Origin: Bemisia tabaci
Taxonomy: Eukaryota > Arthropoda > Insecta > Hemiptera > Aleyrodidae
Reading direction: 5' to 3'
NCBI RefSeq assembly: GCF_918797505.1
Contig: NC_092795.1
Location: forward strand, 29,809,131-29,873,130
Length of the DNA stretch: 64,000 nucleotides
The position numbers were made by a program, and so were the translations under genes. Positions within the stretch are counted from its first letter, which is position 1. Each line of letters begins with the position of its first letter. Under the pieces are notes generated by a model. The model worked only from the letters and a program-made list of their open reading frames with translations. It made no database searches and was not told the origin of the DNA. Shown here piece by piece: positions 21,133-32,609 of this stretch.

Positions 21133-22142
21133 ATAAAGAGGGGTCCGGCGTTGCGAAAAAATAGCTCTTGGCATTGAAAATTTTGCCTTTTTGGACTAAG
21201 ATCCTTTCCAACGCAGTCGCTTACCGTATTCTAGCAATGACACAATAATATTGTTTCACTTGATGTGCGTTCCTTTGATTGTCAGCCAATCACCCGAATG
21301 ACTACCGCCCGCAATAAGAGAACTCTTCCCGGCGTGGTTATTAAAAGAGAGCGATCCACTTAACGAAATCACTTTTTCGCGCTCCCAAGAGAGAGAAACG
21401 CTGCAGTGCCTGCAGCCCCGACAGGATTTTTAATTCGAGAGCCCTGCAAACCTGCACACTGCATTATATCCCTCTCATCGGTAGCAGGCATAAAAACTCC
21501 GCAACGTTAAATAAGCCCCAGGAATTAGTTCTGAGGGATTCAAAAACGGGCGCTAGTCCGGAACGCAATTGGTCTTATTATAGAAAAGACGTAAGCGTCC
21601 ATGGACACGTCTCGGCAGTTACGCTCTTTCCACAATAAACCGCGAAATTGGGAGACAAAGCGCAGTTTCACACCTGTGCGGTCGCGGGGGGGCAATCAGG
21701 GATTTGCGGCGCGGCTGCCCTGAGGCAAAGGGATCGGCGTGCGGCGCTGTCGGACCGTAGCAAAAAACACTGATTTTCTTGTAGAAAATGGATGATTTTT
21801 TTGCGTATTTCGCAATAACGCTGGTTGGGCACTGGGCGGGAGCTATGTTTATTCTCGTGCGGACAGCGGACAGCGTTTATTGTATTTTTAATTGGCGGCA
21901 CTCCCAACAATCGACTGTCGTGCTAAGACAAAAACCGTGCATTTACACAGGATTTGTATTGAAGTTAAGTGGTTCTTGTTTGGAGAGGCAGTCGAGTCGA
22001 ATGATTAGTGATTAGGTTGGGCGCGGCTCGGATATGATAGGTCTCTGCCCTGTTGCAGCTTCCTGTGGGCGGAAACTGTTTTGTTCGAGGGAACGTTTGC
22101 GAGCATTACGGAAGGTATAGTTACACAGGGTGAGCATGGGTT
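21133..22142. other. Unique sequence, GC-richer around 21360-21720
   Basis: No repeat, known domain or RNA gene is recognised. Frames at 21668-21910 minus and 21788-22015 plus overlap and look incidental. Confidence 0.4.
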
Positions 22143-22200
22143 GGCGGGCTGATCATGGAAATGCGCATAGATAAAGCTATGGACAAAGGAGACGAATGGA
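22143..22200 (+). mobile_element. MITE-C left-end fragment
   Basis: GCGGGCTGATCATGGAAATG and ATAAAGCTATGGACAAAGG match the C family terminus. The rest of the element is absent. Confidence 0.55.
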
Positions 22201-22282
22201 AAATGAAGCGATCTTGTTCGTTAAACAGGTGGCTCATAAGAAAATTATCTAACTTACCTAAACAATTAAAATATTCTTGGAG

Positions 22283-22341
22283 GAAATTTTAGAACGTTCG
22301 AATTCTCATTCGGTGTTTTTCCTTAACGTAGCAGCGTACCA
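22283..22341. mobile_element. MITE-A right-end fragment
   Basis: CGGTGTTTTTCCTTAACGTA resembles the CGGCGTTTTTCCTTAGCACG terminus of MITE-A and is preceded by the GAACGTTCGAATTCTCATT block. The left end is missing. Confidence 0.5.
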
Positions 22342-22756
22342 CGAGGTAAACTACTGTTAACAATGGGCATATCTGCACCGATGTTTCTTCTTATTGTACA
22401 TCAATACAGTAAACAATTCCTCAACTTATTAAAAAATGTAACAAGACTCCAACCTTGCGAAGCCTCCCCAGAGCAGATTTTAAGCGTGCCAGTAGGGCTC
22501 GCTTTTTTTTAGTTCGACGTGACATAAGGACATCGATTGACTGTTAAGCATCGACTTGTTTCATTGGCATCACACTGCAGGAAAAGGCTACGTCATTTCT
22601 TGTGCCTAGTCTGTTACAGAGTCAATAAATTTTAGAGACCCCAACAATATGAGCAATGCATTAGGCGAGACAAAATTTGACTTCGGAAGTCAGGTAATGG
22701 TATTTTTCGCCTTGACGAGCAGCTTGTGAGGCATAAAAAAGTCACATAATGACGTA
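22342..22756. other. Unique sequence
   Basis: No feature could be supported here. Confidence 0.4.
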
Positions 22757-23114
22757 CACGGAGAAAAAAATTTGTGCGCGGGACCCGAAGTTTAGGTCAT
22801 ATGGATCTCTGAAGTTTTCGGATTGAGCATCTGAACACTTTAGGTCCAGCTGCTGAGGTTTGGATCACGCATCTGAAACTTCAGTTCTTACATCTGAAGT
22901 ACTTCGGTTTTCACATCCGAAAAACTTCGGTTCTCACATCCGAAAAAATTCGGTTCTCACATCTGAAGTACTTTAGATGTAAGAACTGAGGTTTCAGATG
23001 TGTGGTCCGAACCTCGACAGCTAGACGTAAAGTGTTCAGATTCTCAATCCGAAAACTTCAGAGATCCATACGACTTAAACTTCGGATCCCATGCACGAGG
23101 TTTTTTTCTCCGTG
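22757..23114. mobile_element. TA-flanked hairpin MITE-P (358 bp)
   Basis: CACGGAGAAAAAAATTTGTG at the left pairs with ACGAGGTTTTTTTCTCCGTG at the right, and TA flanks both sides (22755-22756, 23115-23116). Arms pair almost throughout (GGATCTCTGAAGTTTTCGGA and TCCGAAAACTTCAGAGATCC). The centre holds short direct repeats of CTTCGGTTCTCACATCCGAA. The TA duplication fits Tc1/mariner mobilisation. Confidence 0.9.
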
Positions 23115-23668
23115 TATGAATATCGAGATGAGTACTTCGTTAGGTGAGTTCTTGCAAAGTAGGTCAAGTCTGCACCTACAGAGACCAATTGCTCAATTCG
23201 TCTATCATCAATCAGTCTTCGTAAGAAGAATCTGACTGTTGACTCCCGAAAGTATAACCGTCACACGGTAGCGAAGATTGTAGTGCAAGGTCTCTAAACT
23301 ATATTGTCTGTGCGTTGAGTCCGATACAATCGATACCGGTTCAATGGAGAATCCCCTCACCGATGTCTCGGCTGAACTGGCTTACATCTAAAATTCATTC
23401 ACCGGTACATGATGAACTCCATGCCCGGACGAGTTGAACCGATGCGAAGCGTTGTGAGTGAGTGAGCAGCTCGACGCGACCGAATGTTTCAGCTATTCAT
23501 AATCACCAGGACGGAAAATTAATTTGCGCGGCTGGAAAATTGAATTCAGACTCCTGATTTGTCGATCGAGATGCCTTATTCAAAACGTCGCACCGCACGG
23601 TAGGTCGAGTCAATGGTATATAGAGGACGTGGAAGGCTCAAGAGATGCTGTTCTCTCCGAAAGACGTG
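23115..23668. other. Unique sequence
   Basis: No repeat, domain or RNA gene is recognised; there are weak GC-rich patches near 23400-23480. Confidence 0.4.
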
Positions 23669-23831
23669 CAGAGGCGGTTCCAGCAATTTGACAACACCGG
23701 ATTTTCTCCATTTAAACCTATGCTGAATAATCGATTTTTGTTGGAGCACTTGACCCCTCCAAGAATCGATACATTTTCATAGGATTAAATGGAGGAAAGA
23801 AAATGTTGCCAATTTGCTGTATCCGCCAATG
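23669..23831. mobile_element. hAT-type MITE U, copy 2 (163 bp)
   Basis: The ends are CAGAGGCGGTTCCAGC and GCTGTATCCGCCAATG. The flanks AAGACGTG (23661-23668) and AAGACGTA (23832-23839) match at 7 of 8 bases. The interior aligns with copy 1 over its full length (CTCCATTTAAACCTATG, GAGCACTTGACCCCTCC). Confidence 0.9.
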
Positions 23832-25537
23832 AAGACGTAAGTCCAGATTGACGCAGCTTGGAAAGAAAAGGGCGGGATCTGGACCCTTCCAACACTGGAA
23901 ATTGCTTAAAAGTAGTTTTATTCGTGGTATTTTTCCCGGTATTTTTCGTGATTTACATGATTTCGCACCTCTGGGCCACCATGATTGAAATATCTCTGGC
24001 AACGCTTTTACCTAGAGTACCATTATAGGGAGCGTATATGGCCACTTCAGTTACCGCCTCTGATTGGCTGAGCCACCTTAGGCTAAACGGAGCGGAGCCT
24101 TTTATGGCCCAAAAATAGCGGACGCTGTTAGTAAATGTAAATACAAACTGACTCAAAATGTAGTTTTATTTCCATTCCGCAACGAGAACTTTACTCAAAT
24201 GCATTATTGAGACGGATTTACATGGTTTTACGGCTAATCGTGTGCTCTTTTCGAGAAAAATCATCTTGGATGTAGTAAGATTGGCAGCAAGTGTGGTTGG
24301 TGATAACCGTGAAAATCTGGCAATGACTCCCCTCCCATCCTCAAAAACCAAAACAAAGCACCGCCATTTTTGGGCTTTAAGCCCCTCCATGGAGCCCAGT
24401 GGCAATACTCTTTCTATAAACGTACTCTAGCTTTTACCATTTGAGCACTCGTAATCCCCTAAAAAGTTGTGATCGTTTGCTGGCGCTATACAAGGGGCTG
24501 CAGGATCAACGGACAATAATTTCAATCTCTTTTCTTTGGGTCAAAATAAGACCTCTATATAGTGCCACATTTTCTCCAATAACGCGTCTCCTCGAAGCAG
24601 CAGCCCTCCAAATTCTATCTAGCAATCTCGCAATTTAATCATGCGAATACGATTTTACGTACTCGTATTTTTAGTATGTTTTTCAATGTTAAGTCATGGC
24701 CGATGAAACAGTGGACTCGGGAGATCTCAGAGGCAACAGAGATGGACTTCTGGCGTAGATCATTTGATACTTCCAGAGGGGATCGCGTCCGGAATGAGAT
24801 GATACCGGAGATCTTGGGTTCCCAACAGATCATCGTACACGAAATTATGGCGAAGCAACTTGTATAGTATAGTCCTAATTAGGGAATGGAAGGGGACAGG
24901 TTGCTGAGGAGGGCCCTAGATTGGGTGCCTCCTTTGAGAAAGCGTAAGAGGATGGAGGAATGGGATTGATTCAGGAATGACGGAGTGTTCAATTTCCAAA
25001 AGGCTGTGATTTGATAAGGGACAGTTGCTTTGAGGGGTCGTAGAGCGCCAAGAGGTGACATGAAGCGACATGTGTGTATGTTCGAAGATCAGAGATTAAG
25101 GTTCGGGGTAATGTTATTAATAATTCTCTTTTATCATTGCGGTAGCTGAAGAATTGAAGTTACATTTCAGGTCAGTCTGAGGATCTCGGTGGCCCCGAGT
25201 AGCATAAAATCACTCGGAACAAACATTTCTAATCCCAAACAAGCGTCAAATGGAAAAACTTTCCTTAAGCCGGATTGAGATTTGGAGAACAACCTCTCAT
25301 TGCAACCTGGAGGAACCCGTCGTTGCCAAGTTTCGAGTGTATATAATTTTATTCCCCCTTCGATCGTGATAATTTTGAGCGCAGGAGAAATGCGGCCTTG
25401 GTCTACGACGGCAAAATTCTCAGCAGAGTGATTTTTATCCTCCTTGGGTCAGAAGTTCGGGTTTTAAGATTTGACTCACTTCTAAAGACAGGTCTTCGAA
25501 AACGGAACGAAACGAAACGAAAAGATTCGGGTTTAAA
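23832..25537. other. Unique sequence, nothing recognised
   Basis: A possible degenerate inverted pair (ACCTAGAGTAC near 24011, GTACTCTAGCT near 24422) brackets 24000-24440 but is too weak to call. A short (AACGA)n run lies at about 25498-25523. No gene is supported. Confidence 0.4.
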
Positions 25538-25539
25538 TA

Positions 25540-26743
25540 CAGGGGAGCGAAAAGTCCCCGACCCCCCTCTAACTTTTGAACGAATTGAGCTAGGGAAATG
25601 AAACTTTGGGAATGTTCCTATCTCAAAGGAGACCATCTTTTGGGGGGGTCAAAACTTTGGTCCCCCTCTCAGGGGGGGACGGGGGCCCCCCAACTTTTTT
25701 TTTCAATTAGCAACCCCTATCTCGTGATACCTCATTCGAAAAAGCATAAAAAACTAAGAATTTTGGCGCAAACCGCAGATCAATATCTTAATTTTTGACC
25801 GAGTTATGATAGGTCAAAGGTCAAATTTGACCTATTTTCAAAAAATCATAACTCCGGTTCAAATTTTCGTAAAGAAAAAAATAAAACGGGAAAATGTACC
25901 AAATTGTGTTCGCTTTTAAGTAAAAATTGCAGAAATCACTTCGATTTAATTTTATGGGGGGGCTCGGACCCTCAAATACGTCAATTCAAAGGTCATTCAA
26001 TTTTCCCGCGAAATAAGCCAATTTCCCCTGGATTTGCCTCCACATTATCTCAGTAAGGTCAAAATCAGTTCAACATTACGTTGGCATGTCCCCAAATTTT
26101 GGGAAAAGTTGAAAAAAAAACGAAATTTAAACGGTCAAATTTAATCACCTTAAATTTCGTTTTTTTAACTTTTCTCGAAATTTGGGGACATGCCAACGTA
26201 ATGTTGAACTGATTTTGACCTTACTGAGATAATGTGGAGGCAAATCCAGGGGAAATTGGCTTATTTCGCGGGAAAATTGAATGACCTTTGAATTGACGTA
26301 TTTGGGGGTCCGAGCCCCCCCTTAAAATTAAATCGAAGTGATTTCTGTAATTTTTACTTAAAAGCGAACACAATTTGGTACATTTTCCCGTTTTATTTTT
26401 TTCTTTACGAAAATTTGAACCGGAGTTATGATTTTTTGAAAATAGGTCAAATTTGACCTTTGACCTATCATAACTCGGTCAAAAATTAAGATATTGATCT
26501 GCGGTTTGCGCCAAAATTCTTAGTTTTTTATGCTTTTTCGAATGAGGTATCACGAGATAGGGGTTGCTATTTGAAAAAAAAAGTTGGGGGCCCCCGTCCC
26601 CTCCTGAGAGGGGGACCAAAGTTTTGACCCCCCCAAAAGATGGTCTCCTTTGAGATAGGAACATTCCCAAAGTTTCATTTCCCTAGCTCAATTCGTTCAA
26701 AAGTTAGAGGGGCTTAGTTAGAGAGATCTTTTCGCTCACCCTG
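25540..26743. mobile_element. Long hairpin element H (1204 bp), TA-flanked
   Basis: The left arm 25540-26130 and right arm 26150-26743 are near-perfect reverse complements around a 19-bp loop (26131-26149). The ends CAGGGGAGCGAAAAG and CTTTTCGCTCACCCTG are flanked by TA (25538-25539, 26744-26745), as in Tc1/mariner-type insertions. Only the outer 35 bp and a few internal positions differ. A 63- to 66-codon frame occurs once on each arm in mirror orientation; this follows from the palindrome and is not evidence of a gene. Confidence 0.93.
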
Positions 26744-26745
26744 TA

Positions 26746-28588
26746 TGATAATTTTTGGACAGATTTGTTGTCAAATTGTGTGTGAAACTTTGTATTTTAA
26801 TCTGGATGTGAGGATAGGTTTTACCGTGGTAATTGAATTTTATCACCCCTGCGGGCCGATTATGGAAATCAGTAGCAGCACGATAAGACATTGAAAAGCA
26901 ATATATCTCATCGGCAAGATTGGGCTATGTATTGTCTCGGTATACCGGCATGGCTTCAGTAATCGGGCCAGAGGTTTTTTCTCCTGAATTTCAGACGAGC
27001 AAGTTTTACTCGTATTGGAGCTCATATCAAGATCTCACTGCTACTTACTCATGCCCCCGTGGCAGTAAAAATACATACCAATTAATCGTCTCAACAAAAA
27101 AATACGGGCTATTTTTTAGTGTTTTTTCTCGCAAAAAACGTACTTAACACTTAAAAATGTTGCAAGGCAAAGTTAGGTTAGGTTTTACCTTAACACGTCA
27201 ATACACCAACAGCAATAATAAAAATGAAGGAAATTCAAATCGTCATCAAAACTGAATAAAATAAAATAATCAATGGCAACTGCTGCACTGTCCTGTTGGT
27301 TCACGTACAACTTATAATACAATTAAAATGTTTGATGACGGGTACACATTTCATTTCCATTTTCAAACCAACAAATGCTCCGGACGCAACAAAACCAACT
27401 CATTAGCAACCGCGGTTGATTAAGCTACTTTTTCCCGTTCGAACCCCGAAGTTTTATTTTTTTTTCAAGTTTGCACCGTGCAACTTTATTTAATGAGCCA
27501 CATTTTGCGCCGCGAGCGACGTGCCTTTCGTTTCCGGGGCTGCAAAAATTTCACTCCTCGGAACCCCAGATTTCCGCCACGGCTAGTTCGTGATTTAAAT
27601 AAAATTCCCATCCCTTAATGCGGAACATTCCCCCGGCTCAAGAGCTCATCCCTTCGGAAACTTTCGAGCTACTCTCTTGAAGTTTCACCGAAACTTTTCG
27701 GCGATCTCTCCTATTTTTCGCCGTGATTTTACAGCAACAGATGTCGAATAATATCCTTTTGATTCCGCCACTTCGCCGGTAGCCGTCGGCCTGGCGTGAC
27801 CCCAACTGTGGCTTTAAATATGCATAAGATACCGAGCGTATAATCTTGAATTTTGAACAAGGAAATAATGCGCAAAATCGGATTCATTTCGGGCGTAGAC
27901 AAATTCTACTCGGAGGAAAAAAAACTTCGGAATAATCGAACACCAGTGTTGTAAGTCCAAGCTTCCAGTCGTAGGGACTAAAATTCTGTTGAGGGAATCA
28001 ATGTTTTAGTTTTTGGCAAGCTAAAGCTCGCAACTTTTACTCGGAGATTTTGAAACGACGAAACCATGAAACGCACTTCTCCAGTCTCACCATCGATGTA
28101 TGTTTGATATGTAAGCGATTGCATGGTAAGTGTTTGAAACATTGAATCTCTCTATCATCGTAAGTTCTCGAGATTTCGTTTGCTTTGCATACATTTCGAT
28201 GATGAAATTCGTAAAACAGATACATCAACCCCAATGATACAAAATCTTCGTCACGATTTTTTTCAGGCAATCCATGAATTTTGGTTTTCAAAATTTTCAC
28301 AATATATTCTGCACGAAATGAAAAATAATCAATCAACATTCCAAGCATTATTGTTTGTCGTATTTAATTTGAAAAAATACAATTTAATAAAAAATCCGCG
28401 CCGTCGCAATAAATCCAGTTTCTGTTTTGCAACTTTTACCATCAACTTTCCATAGGTGAGATGGCTTAGACATCACGCTCAACCGGTGAGACGTTAATTG
28501 TTGCACTCAGGTACCAGGGCAACGAGCGTATTCAACTTGAATCGTAGTTCACATAAAGAGGTTGAGCGTCAACAAGAAACTGTACTAA
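26746..28588. other. Unique sequence with a GC-richer part at 27410-27870
   Basis: No repeats or exons are recognised. The 27410-27870 part is CpG-bearing and repeat-free, similar in texture to other islands in the window. A stretch near 26848-26868 (GCGGGCCGATTATGGAAATC) weakly recalls a MITE-C end. Confidence 0.4.
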
Positions 28589-28590
28589 TA

Positions 28591-29609
28591 CATAGGGTGT
28601 CCCAAAAGTACTGCCCCTTTTTCCGCAGAGGGCGAAATAATGCAGATATCAAAATGCGGTTTGTGTGAGGTTATAGTCCTAGTAATTACCTATAAAACAA
28701 GACCAAGTTGAGCTCTGTAGCTTAAAATTTGACCGAGATACAGCATTTTGAAAGTGACGTGTCAAGGTGCCGCCTACGAGATTTTCAACATTTTTTTACG
28801 GACGAACCCTAGGACGAACAGACACGACGCATCTGCAGGTGGTCCTTTAAGATCCGGTGCAATGAACTTTTTGAGATGTCAAGCAACACCTGAAACTTAC
28901 GCAAGGATAAATGACGGTCTCCTCGAACAACAGCAGCAACGGTACCGATTAATTCGTCTGTGGTGGAGGTAGACGGTCGGCCCGATTTCGCGGGACTTTC
29001 CGCCGATTCGCGGCCGCCAGAAAAAGATTTAAACCAACGACCAATGCTACTTCTGTCCAAACAGTCGTCTTTATACACGCCTTTCATTTCATTAAAAGTG
29101 TTTTTTACTGACATTCCTCGACGAAAACAATAACGAATAACGTGGTGTTGTTCTTTTCTTAATTCGGTACTCATCGCGAAAGAAACTTCCAAAACGACAG
29201 AGGGATGAACTCAGATTGACGTGCCGGGAAAGCTTGACCAACTTGGATGGCACTAGCGGACACTTTCAATCCTGTCGTTGGTCTGCATAGGGGCGCTTAC
29301 ACGTTGCCAAATGCCGCCTAAAACACAGTGTTGCCATATGTTTCTGGCCGCTTCTTCTTCTTTTTAAAACCGTTTCATTCTTAAACTTGGTTTTTTCTTT
29401 CGTAAAAAATGTTGAAAATCTCGTAGGCGGCACCTTGACACGTCACTTTCAAAATGCTGTATCTCGGTCAAATTTTAAGCTACAGAGCTCAACTTGGTCT
29501 TGTTTTATAGGTAATTACTAGGACTATAACCTCACACAAACCGCATTTTGATATCTGCATTCTTTCGCCCTCTGCGGAAAAAGGGGCAGTACTTTTGGGA
29601 CACCCTATG
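28591..29609 (-). mobile_element. Deleted mariner-like element with 212-bp inverted repeats
   Basis: Termini CATAGGGTGTCCCAAAAGTA and its inverse are flanked by TA (28589-28590, 29610-29611). The terminal repeats 28591-28803 and 29398-29609 differ at about two positions, which implies a young insertion or recent homogenisation. Between them lies the N-terminal part of a transposase reading frame on the minus strand. The catalytic region is deleted, so the 1019-bp element cannot move itself. Confidence 0.95.
28809..29192 (-). CDS. Truncated mariner transposase, DNA-binding half only (127 aa)
   Basis: The frame starts at Met (29192; Met7 is an alternative) and stops at TAG 28811-28809, six bases from the inner edge of the left terminal repeat. 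Residues about 8-60 form the first helix-turn-helix of mariner transposases, ending RSSIGRWFKSFSGG. SGRPS (about 70-74) is the linker motif. Residues about 95-118 (SLRKFQVLLDISKSSLHRIL) form the second helix-turn-helix. Full-length family members are about 340-350 residues with a D,D34D catalytic domain, which is wholly absent here. The frame is intact, so a stable DNA-binding peptide that recognises the terminal repeats could be made and could act as a competitor; this is inference, and expression is unknown. Confidence 0.85.
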   Translation of the reverse strand: MEVSFAMSTELRKEQHHVIRYCFRRGMSVKNTFNEMKGVYKDDCLDRSSIGRWFKSFSGGRESAESPAKSGRPSTSTTDELIGTVAAVVRGDRHLSLRKFQVLLDISKSSLHRILKDHLQMRRVCSS

Positions 29610-29611
29610 TA

Positions 29612-29970
29612 TTTTTATAGGATGATTTTGAATAAGAACTCAGAGTGAAGTGGAGTTTTTTTTTTAAATAATATCCCCGGTCTAGGTAGTCTCAACATTG
29701 TGAAATATTTTTCCGGCTACATTATGCACTTCTATGTATTCTCTCCGATGGGACTGAAGCTGCCAAGTTCGTTTTGGAACGTTAAATCTGCTCTTAAGGG
29801 AGCGAAACCGCTTTGTATGCGGAAAAAATAGCTTTTGCTTTCTTCCTCCCTCCCGTCTGTGCAGTGAACACAGCTAGAGTGAGGATCTTTAATTTTCCAG
29901 GAACCAATTTCAGCTGCCACTGCCCATACATCATGGAATTACTTTTACCACTGAGGCTACCTATATTATT
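29612..29970. other. Unique sequence
   Basis: No repeat or exon is recognised. Confidence 0.4.
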
Positions 29971-30220
29971 TGGACCGCATTAAGCAGAAAGGAACCAAAT
30001 CTCATCAGTTATTGCCAAAGTTCATCGAATAATTCATTTTCTTATAGGAGAAGGATTGTACGGATTTTTTTTATTTGAAGGAATTTGCTATTTGGAACAG
30101 AGGTCTCCTGTTTTCAGAAAAATGAAAACTTTCGTTCTCCTGTGAAAAAATAAATGATCCGATGTAACTTGGCGATGTCTAATGTTTCTTTTTGGGTTAA
30201 TTTCTGTCTAATGCGGTCCA
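29971..30220. mobile_element. Inverted-repeat element Y (250 bp)
   Basis: TGGACCGCATTAAGCAGAAA at the left and TTTCTGTCTAATGCGGTCCA at the right are inverted repeats. Subterminal GGAACC and GGGTTAA steps follow. The word TTAAGCAGAAAGGAACCAA recurs at about 50258, and a similar word at about 55297, suggesting scattered relatives. No coding capacity and no clear target duplication. Confidence 0.75.
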
Positions 30221-30246
30221 TTAAACGTTCATTTTTTGCAGACACA

Positions 30247-30866
30247 TGGGCCTGTTTCAAACTTTTGCTAGAGCAAGATTAAAAACAATTGCTTATAGGA
30301 AACGGCTCAAAAATCACGATGAGCACATTGGCAAAGTCTGAAATGCACTCCTAACTTCATAATCTGCAAAAGAAATTTGCGTTGTGATGAGCTTCCCGCT
30401 TCAAAAAGCGATACTACAGCACTGGTGAACATATCGTTAGAGGAGTCTTTCCGCATTCAACCCTTGCGCACCAGAATGTTTTGCAATACTCAAAAAAGCC
30501 GACGCTATCAGGACGGATCTTTATCAACACGAGAAAAACGTGAATTTAAACATGCCAGGTTGTTAAAGAATGGTTAGAGTCTCATCCCTACACATGCATT
30601 TTGGTGAATCGGCGTCGGCCATGATGAATATTGTGCAGTATCTTGTTGTTTGAGGTTGGAAGGAACGACTCCTCCAACGAAATGTTCACCTGTACTGCAG
30701 TATAGTTTTTGAAGCGGGAAGCTAAAAAAATCGCAAATTTCTTACGCGGATTGTGAAGCCAGGAGTGCATTTCAGACTATGCCGATGCGTTGCTTGTGAT
30801 TTTTGAGCCATTTTCTACGAGAAAGGACTCTTATTTTTGCTCTAGCGAAAGTTTGCAAAAGGCCCA
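30247..30866. mobile_element. Hairpin element I, long copy (620 bp)
   Basis: The ends TGGGCCTGTTTCAAACTTTT and AAAGTTTGCAAAAGGCCCA match copy 1 at 2720. The hairpin continues much further in, through TCTGAAATGCACTCCTAACT, GAGCTTCCCGCTTCAAAAA, and the pairs GTGAACATATCGTTAGAGGA and CTCCAACGAAATGTTCACC. Copy 1 lacks this inner part, so it looks like an internally deleted derivative. Confidence 0.85.
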
Positions 30867-31035
30867 TTATAACTCATTTTGTAATTGTAATGTATGTCAA
30901 AAGAGATTCCACAACATATCATAAATGATGTAAACTACTCTGTTGTTTGCAACACTTTATTTTTTACAGTTAGTTAGAGTGTGTAAAATTCTAATGTGTA
31001 GGAGTTCACAGCAGATGCTTAATTAAAAAAAACCA

Positions 31036-31456
31036 ACTTTTTTTTAAAGTTTTATTTATTGTAACTTACAATTAGAGGAAACATGTACAATTATCATAAG
31101 TTAGAAACAATGTTGGTAAAGCAACGACTGGTTAATTGCTTATTATCATAAAATTAAAGAAACTAAACCTATGACTTAATTAAGATTAAAAGGACATTCA
31201 TAAAAATAAAATGGGTGAGATGAGTGAAGATCTGATATAGTGAGAAGATTGACTTTAAAGATGGGAAATAAGTTATGCAAGTTGTTTAAAAATCGGGATC
31301 AGCGTTAGTGACAAACTCCCAAGGCTTTTTTCCTCTTAAGTCTCCTGATTTCTTTAATATCATTTAAAAGTTCAATTGCAGTTTCGTTTGGATGACGATG
31401 TAGCCTGTCTTCGTATCTTTGCGAAATTTTTTGAATATATTTAAACCAACATACAA
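31036..31456 (-). pseudogene. 3' end of a jockey-type LINE (ORF2 C-terminus plus 3' tail)
   Basis: On the minus strand, codons at about 31441-31305 read YIQKISQRYEDRLHRHPNET, then AIELLNDIKEIRRLKRKK and a TAA stop. The pattern of a (K/R)I..RY..RL..HPN stretch followed by LL and RRLKR just before the stop is typical of the extreme C-terminus of jockey-clade reverse transcriptase proteins of insect non-LTR retrotransposons. Downstream is AT-rich DNA with AATAAATAAA near 31053-31062 on this strand, consistent with a 3' tail. Everything upstream (endonuclease and reverse transcriptase) is missing, as in 5'-truncated LINE insertions. The frame continues open to 31613, but that part shows no family resemblance. 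A host-gene last exon is the main alternative. Confidence 0.6.
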
Positions 31457-31460
31457 CAAC

Positions 31461-32609
31461 TAAAAAGTGATGATTCAGTAAGGAATCAGCTTTACAAGTA
31501 ATCGATCTCGTTCGATTTTTCTCGATCCCTCGACAAAAATCAATTTTCTGAATACTTTGCCTCCGTGGACTGAGGATCCCTTTTCCTCGGAGGGTCACAT
31601 TCGGTACGTCCACGGAAAATTCCCAGCAACGGGTTGAAAAACCGAGCTCATCGGATGCTGCGTCGGCTCGACGCGGGATTTCGCGGTACGTGTTATCAGT
31701 ATTATCTACATTGACATTAATGAGCTTTGCGCGAGACTGCGAGAGGAGCGCGGCTTACTCCCAACCTCAGTTTAAAACCCATCCATATTGTGCCATCTCG
31801 CCGCCTTTGTTCTCGCGTGTATTTTTGGATTTTTGCCTCCTCCCTCCTTCGCTAACATGTTTACACCGTTCGTCGAATACTCGGGGCTTTGACTGCTCAA
31901 AGGGCCCCTCGTATTTTTTCATTAACTTCTCCATCCGTCCGGGCGCTTTAAAAGTCCACTTTCCTCCCGCTCTTATTTAAAACCCACGCGTTCGAGCTTT
32001 TGTTTCGAGAGACTCGTGCCGAGCACCACGGAGATTCCCCCGCCGAAACACCAGTCGTTCTTCAAGCGGATCGCCATCGTTCGGAACAACCCCTTTTAAG
32101 ATCGGAAAAAGCACCCAAGGGGGGCAGTTTTAGCGATCGGGCACTTTTTCGGGAAAGAACAAGGGGTGAGGAGGAATGCAAAGGTGGGAGTCATATGGCC
32201 TCAATTAAGGAACCAAGCCACATTCGCTGATGCCAAACTTAACGGGGCAGTTTAATTTTTCACAAGAGAACGTTTGTGCGCATTCCTTTGAAAATTCCAC
32301 GAAATTGAGCTTTTTTAGTTTGGGGGTAAGGTACGGAAAGAGTTTTTTGTTTCCTTGTACCTTTTGAACGAAAAATGCCCATTTCCGCCCACCGTATGAA
32401 AAACATGGCTAAAATTACCACATGATTGGTTCTATGTGGTATTTTAATTAGTAGTAGCCACAAGTAAAGTCAGTAGTATTTTTATCACTAAGTGATGATT
32501 TTATGACTGCAGAATTGGAATTACCTACATAGTCGTAAAAATAGGAATGTTATTGGATATAACCACGATTAATTAAGAGTTCTCTACGAAGGCAGCGAGG
32601 GGTGGTAAT
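31461..32609. other. Unique sequence, GC-rich island about 31560-32190
   Basis: It is CpG-bearing and repeat-free, with frames on the plus strand (31690-31980, 32000-32230) that lack known domains. AT-rich DNA follows to 32600. Confidence 0.4.

Noticed and set aside
24000..24440. Possible inverted-repeat element bounded by ACCTAGAGTAC and GTACTCTAGCT
   Set aside because: The pairing word is itself nearly palindromic and similarity does not extend inward or outward.
25598..26670. Two similar 63- to 66-codon frames on opposite strands in element H
   Set aside because: They are the same sequence read from the two arms of the palindrome; there is no start context and no domain.
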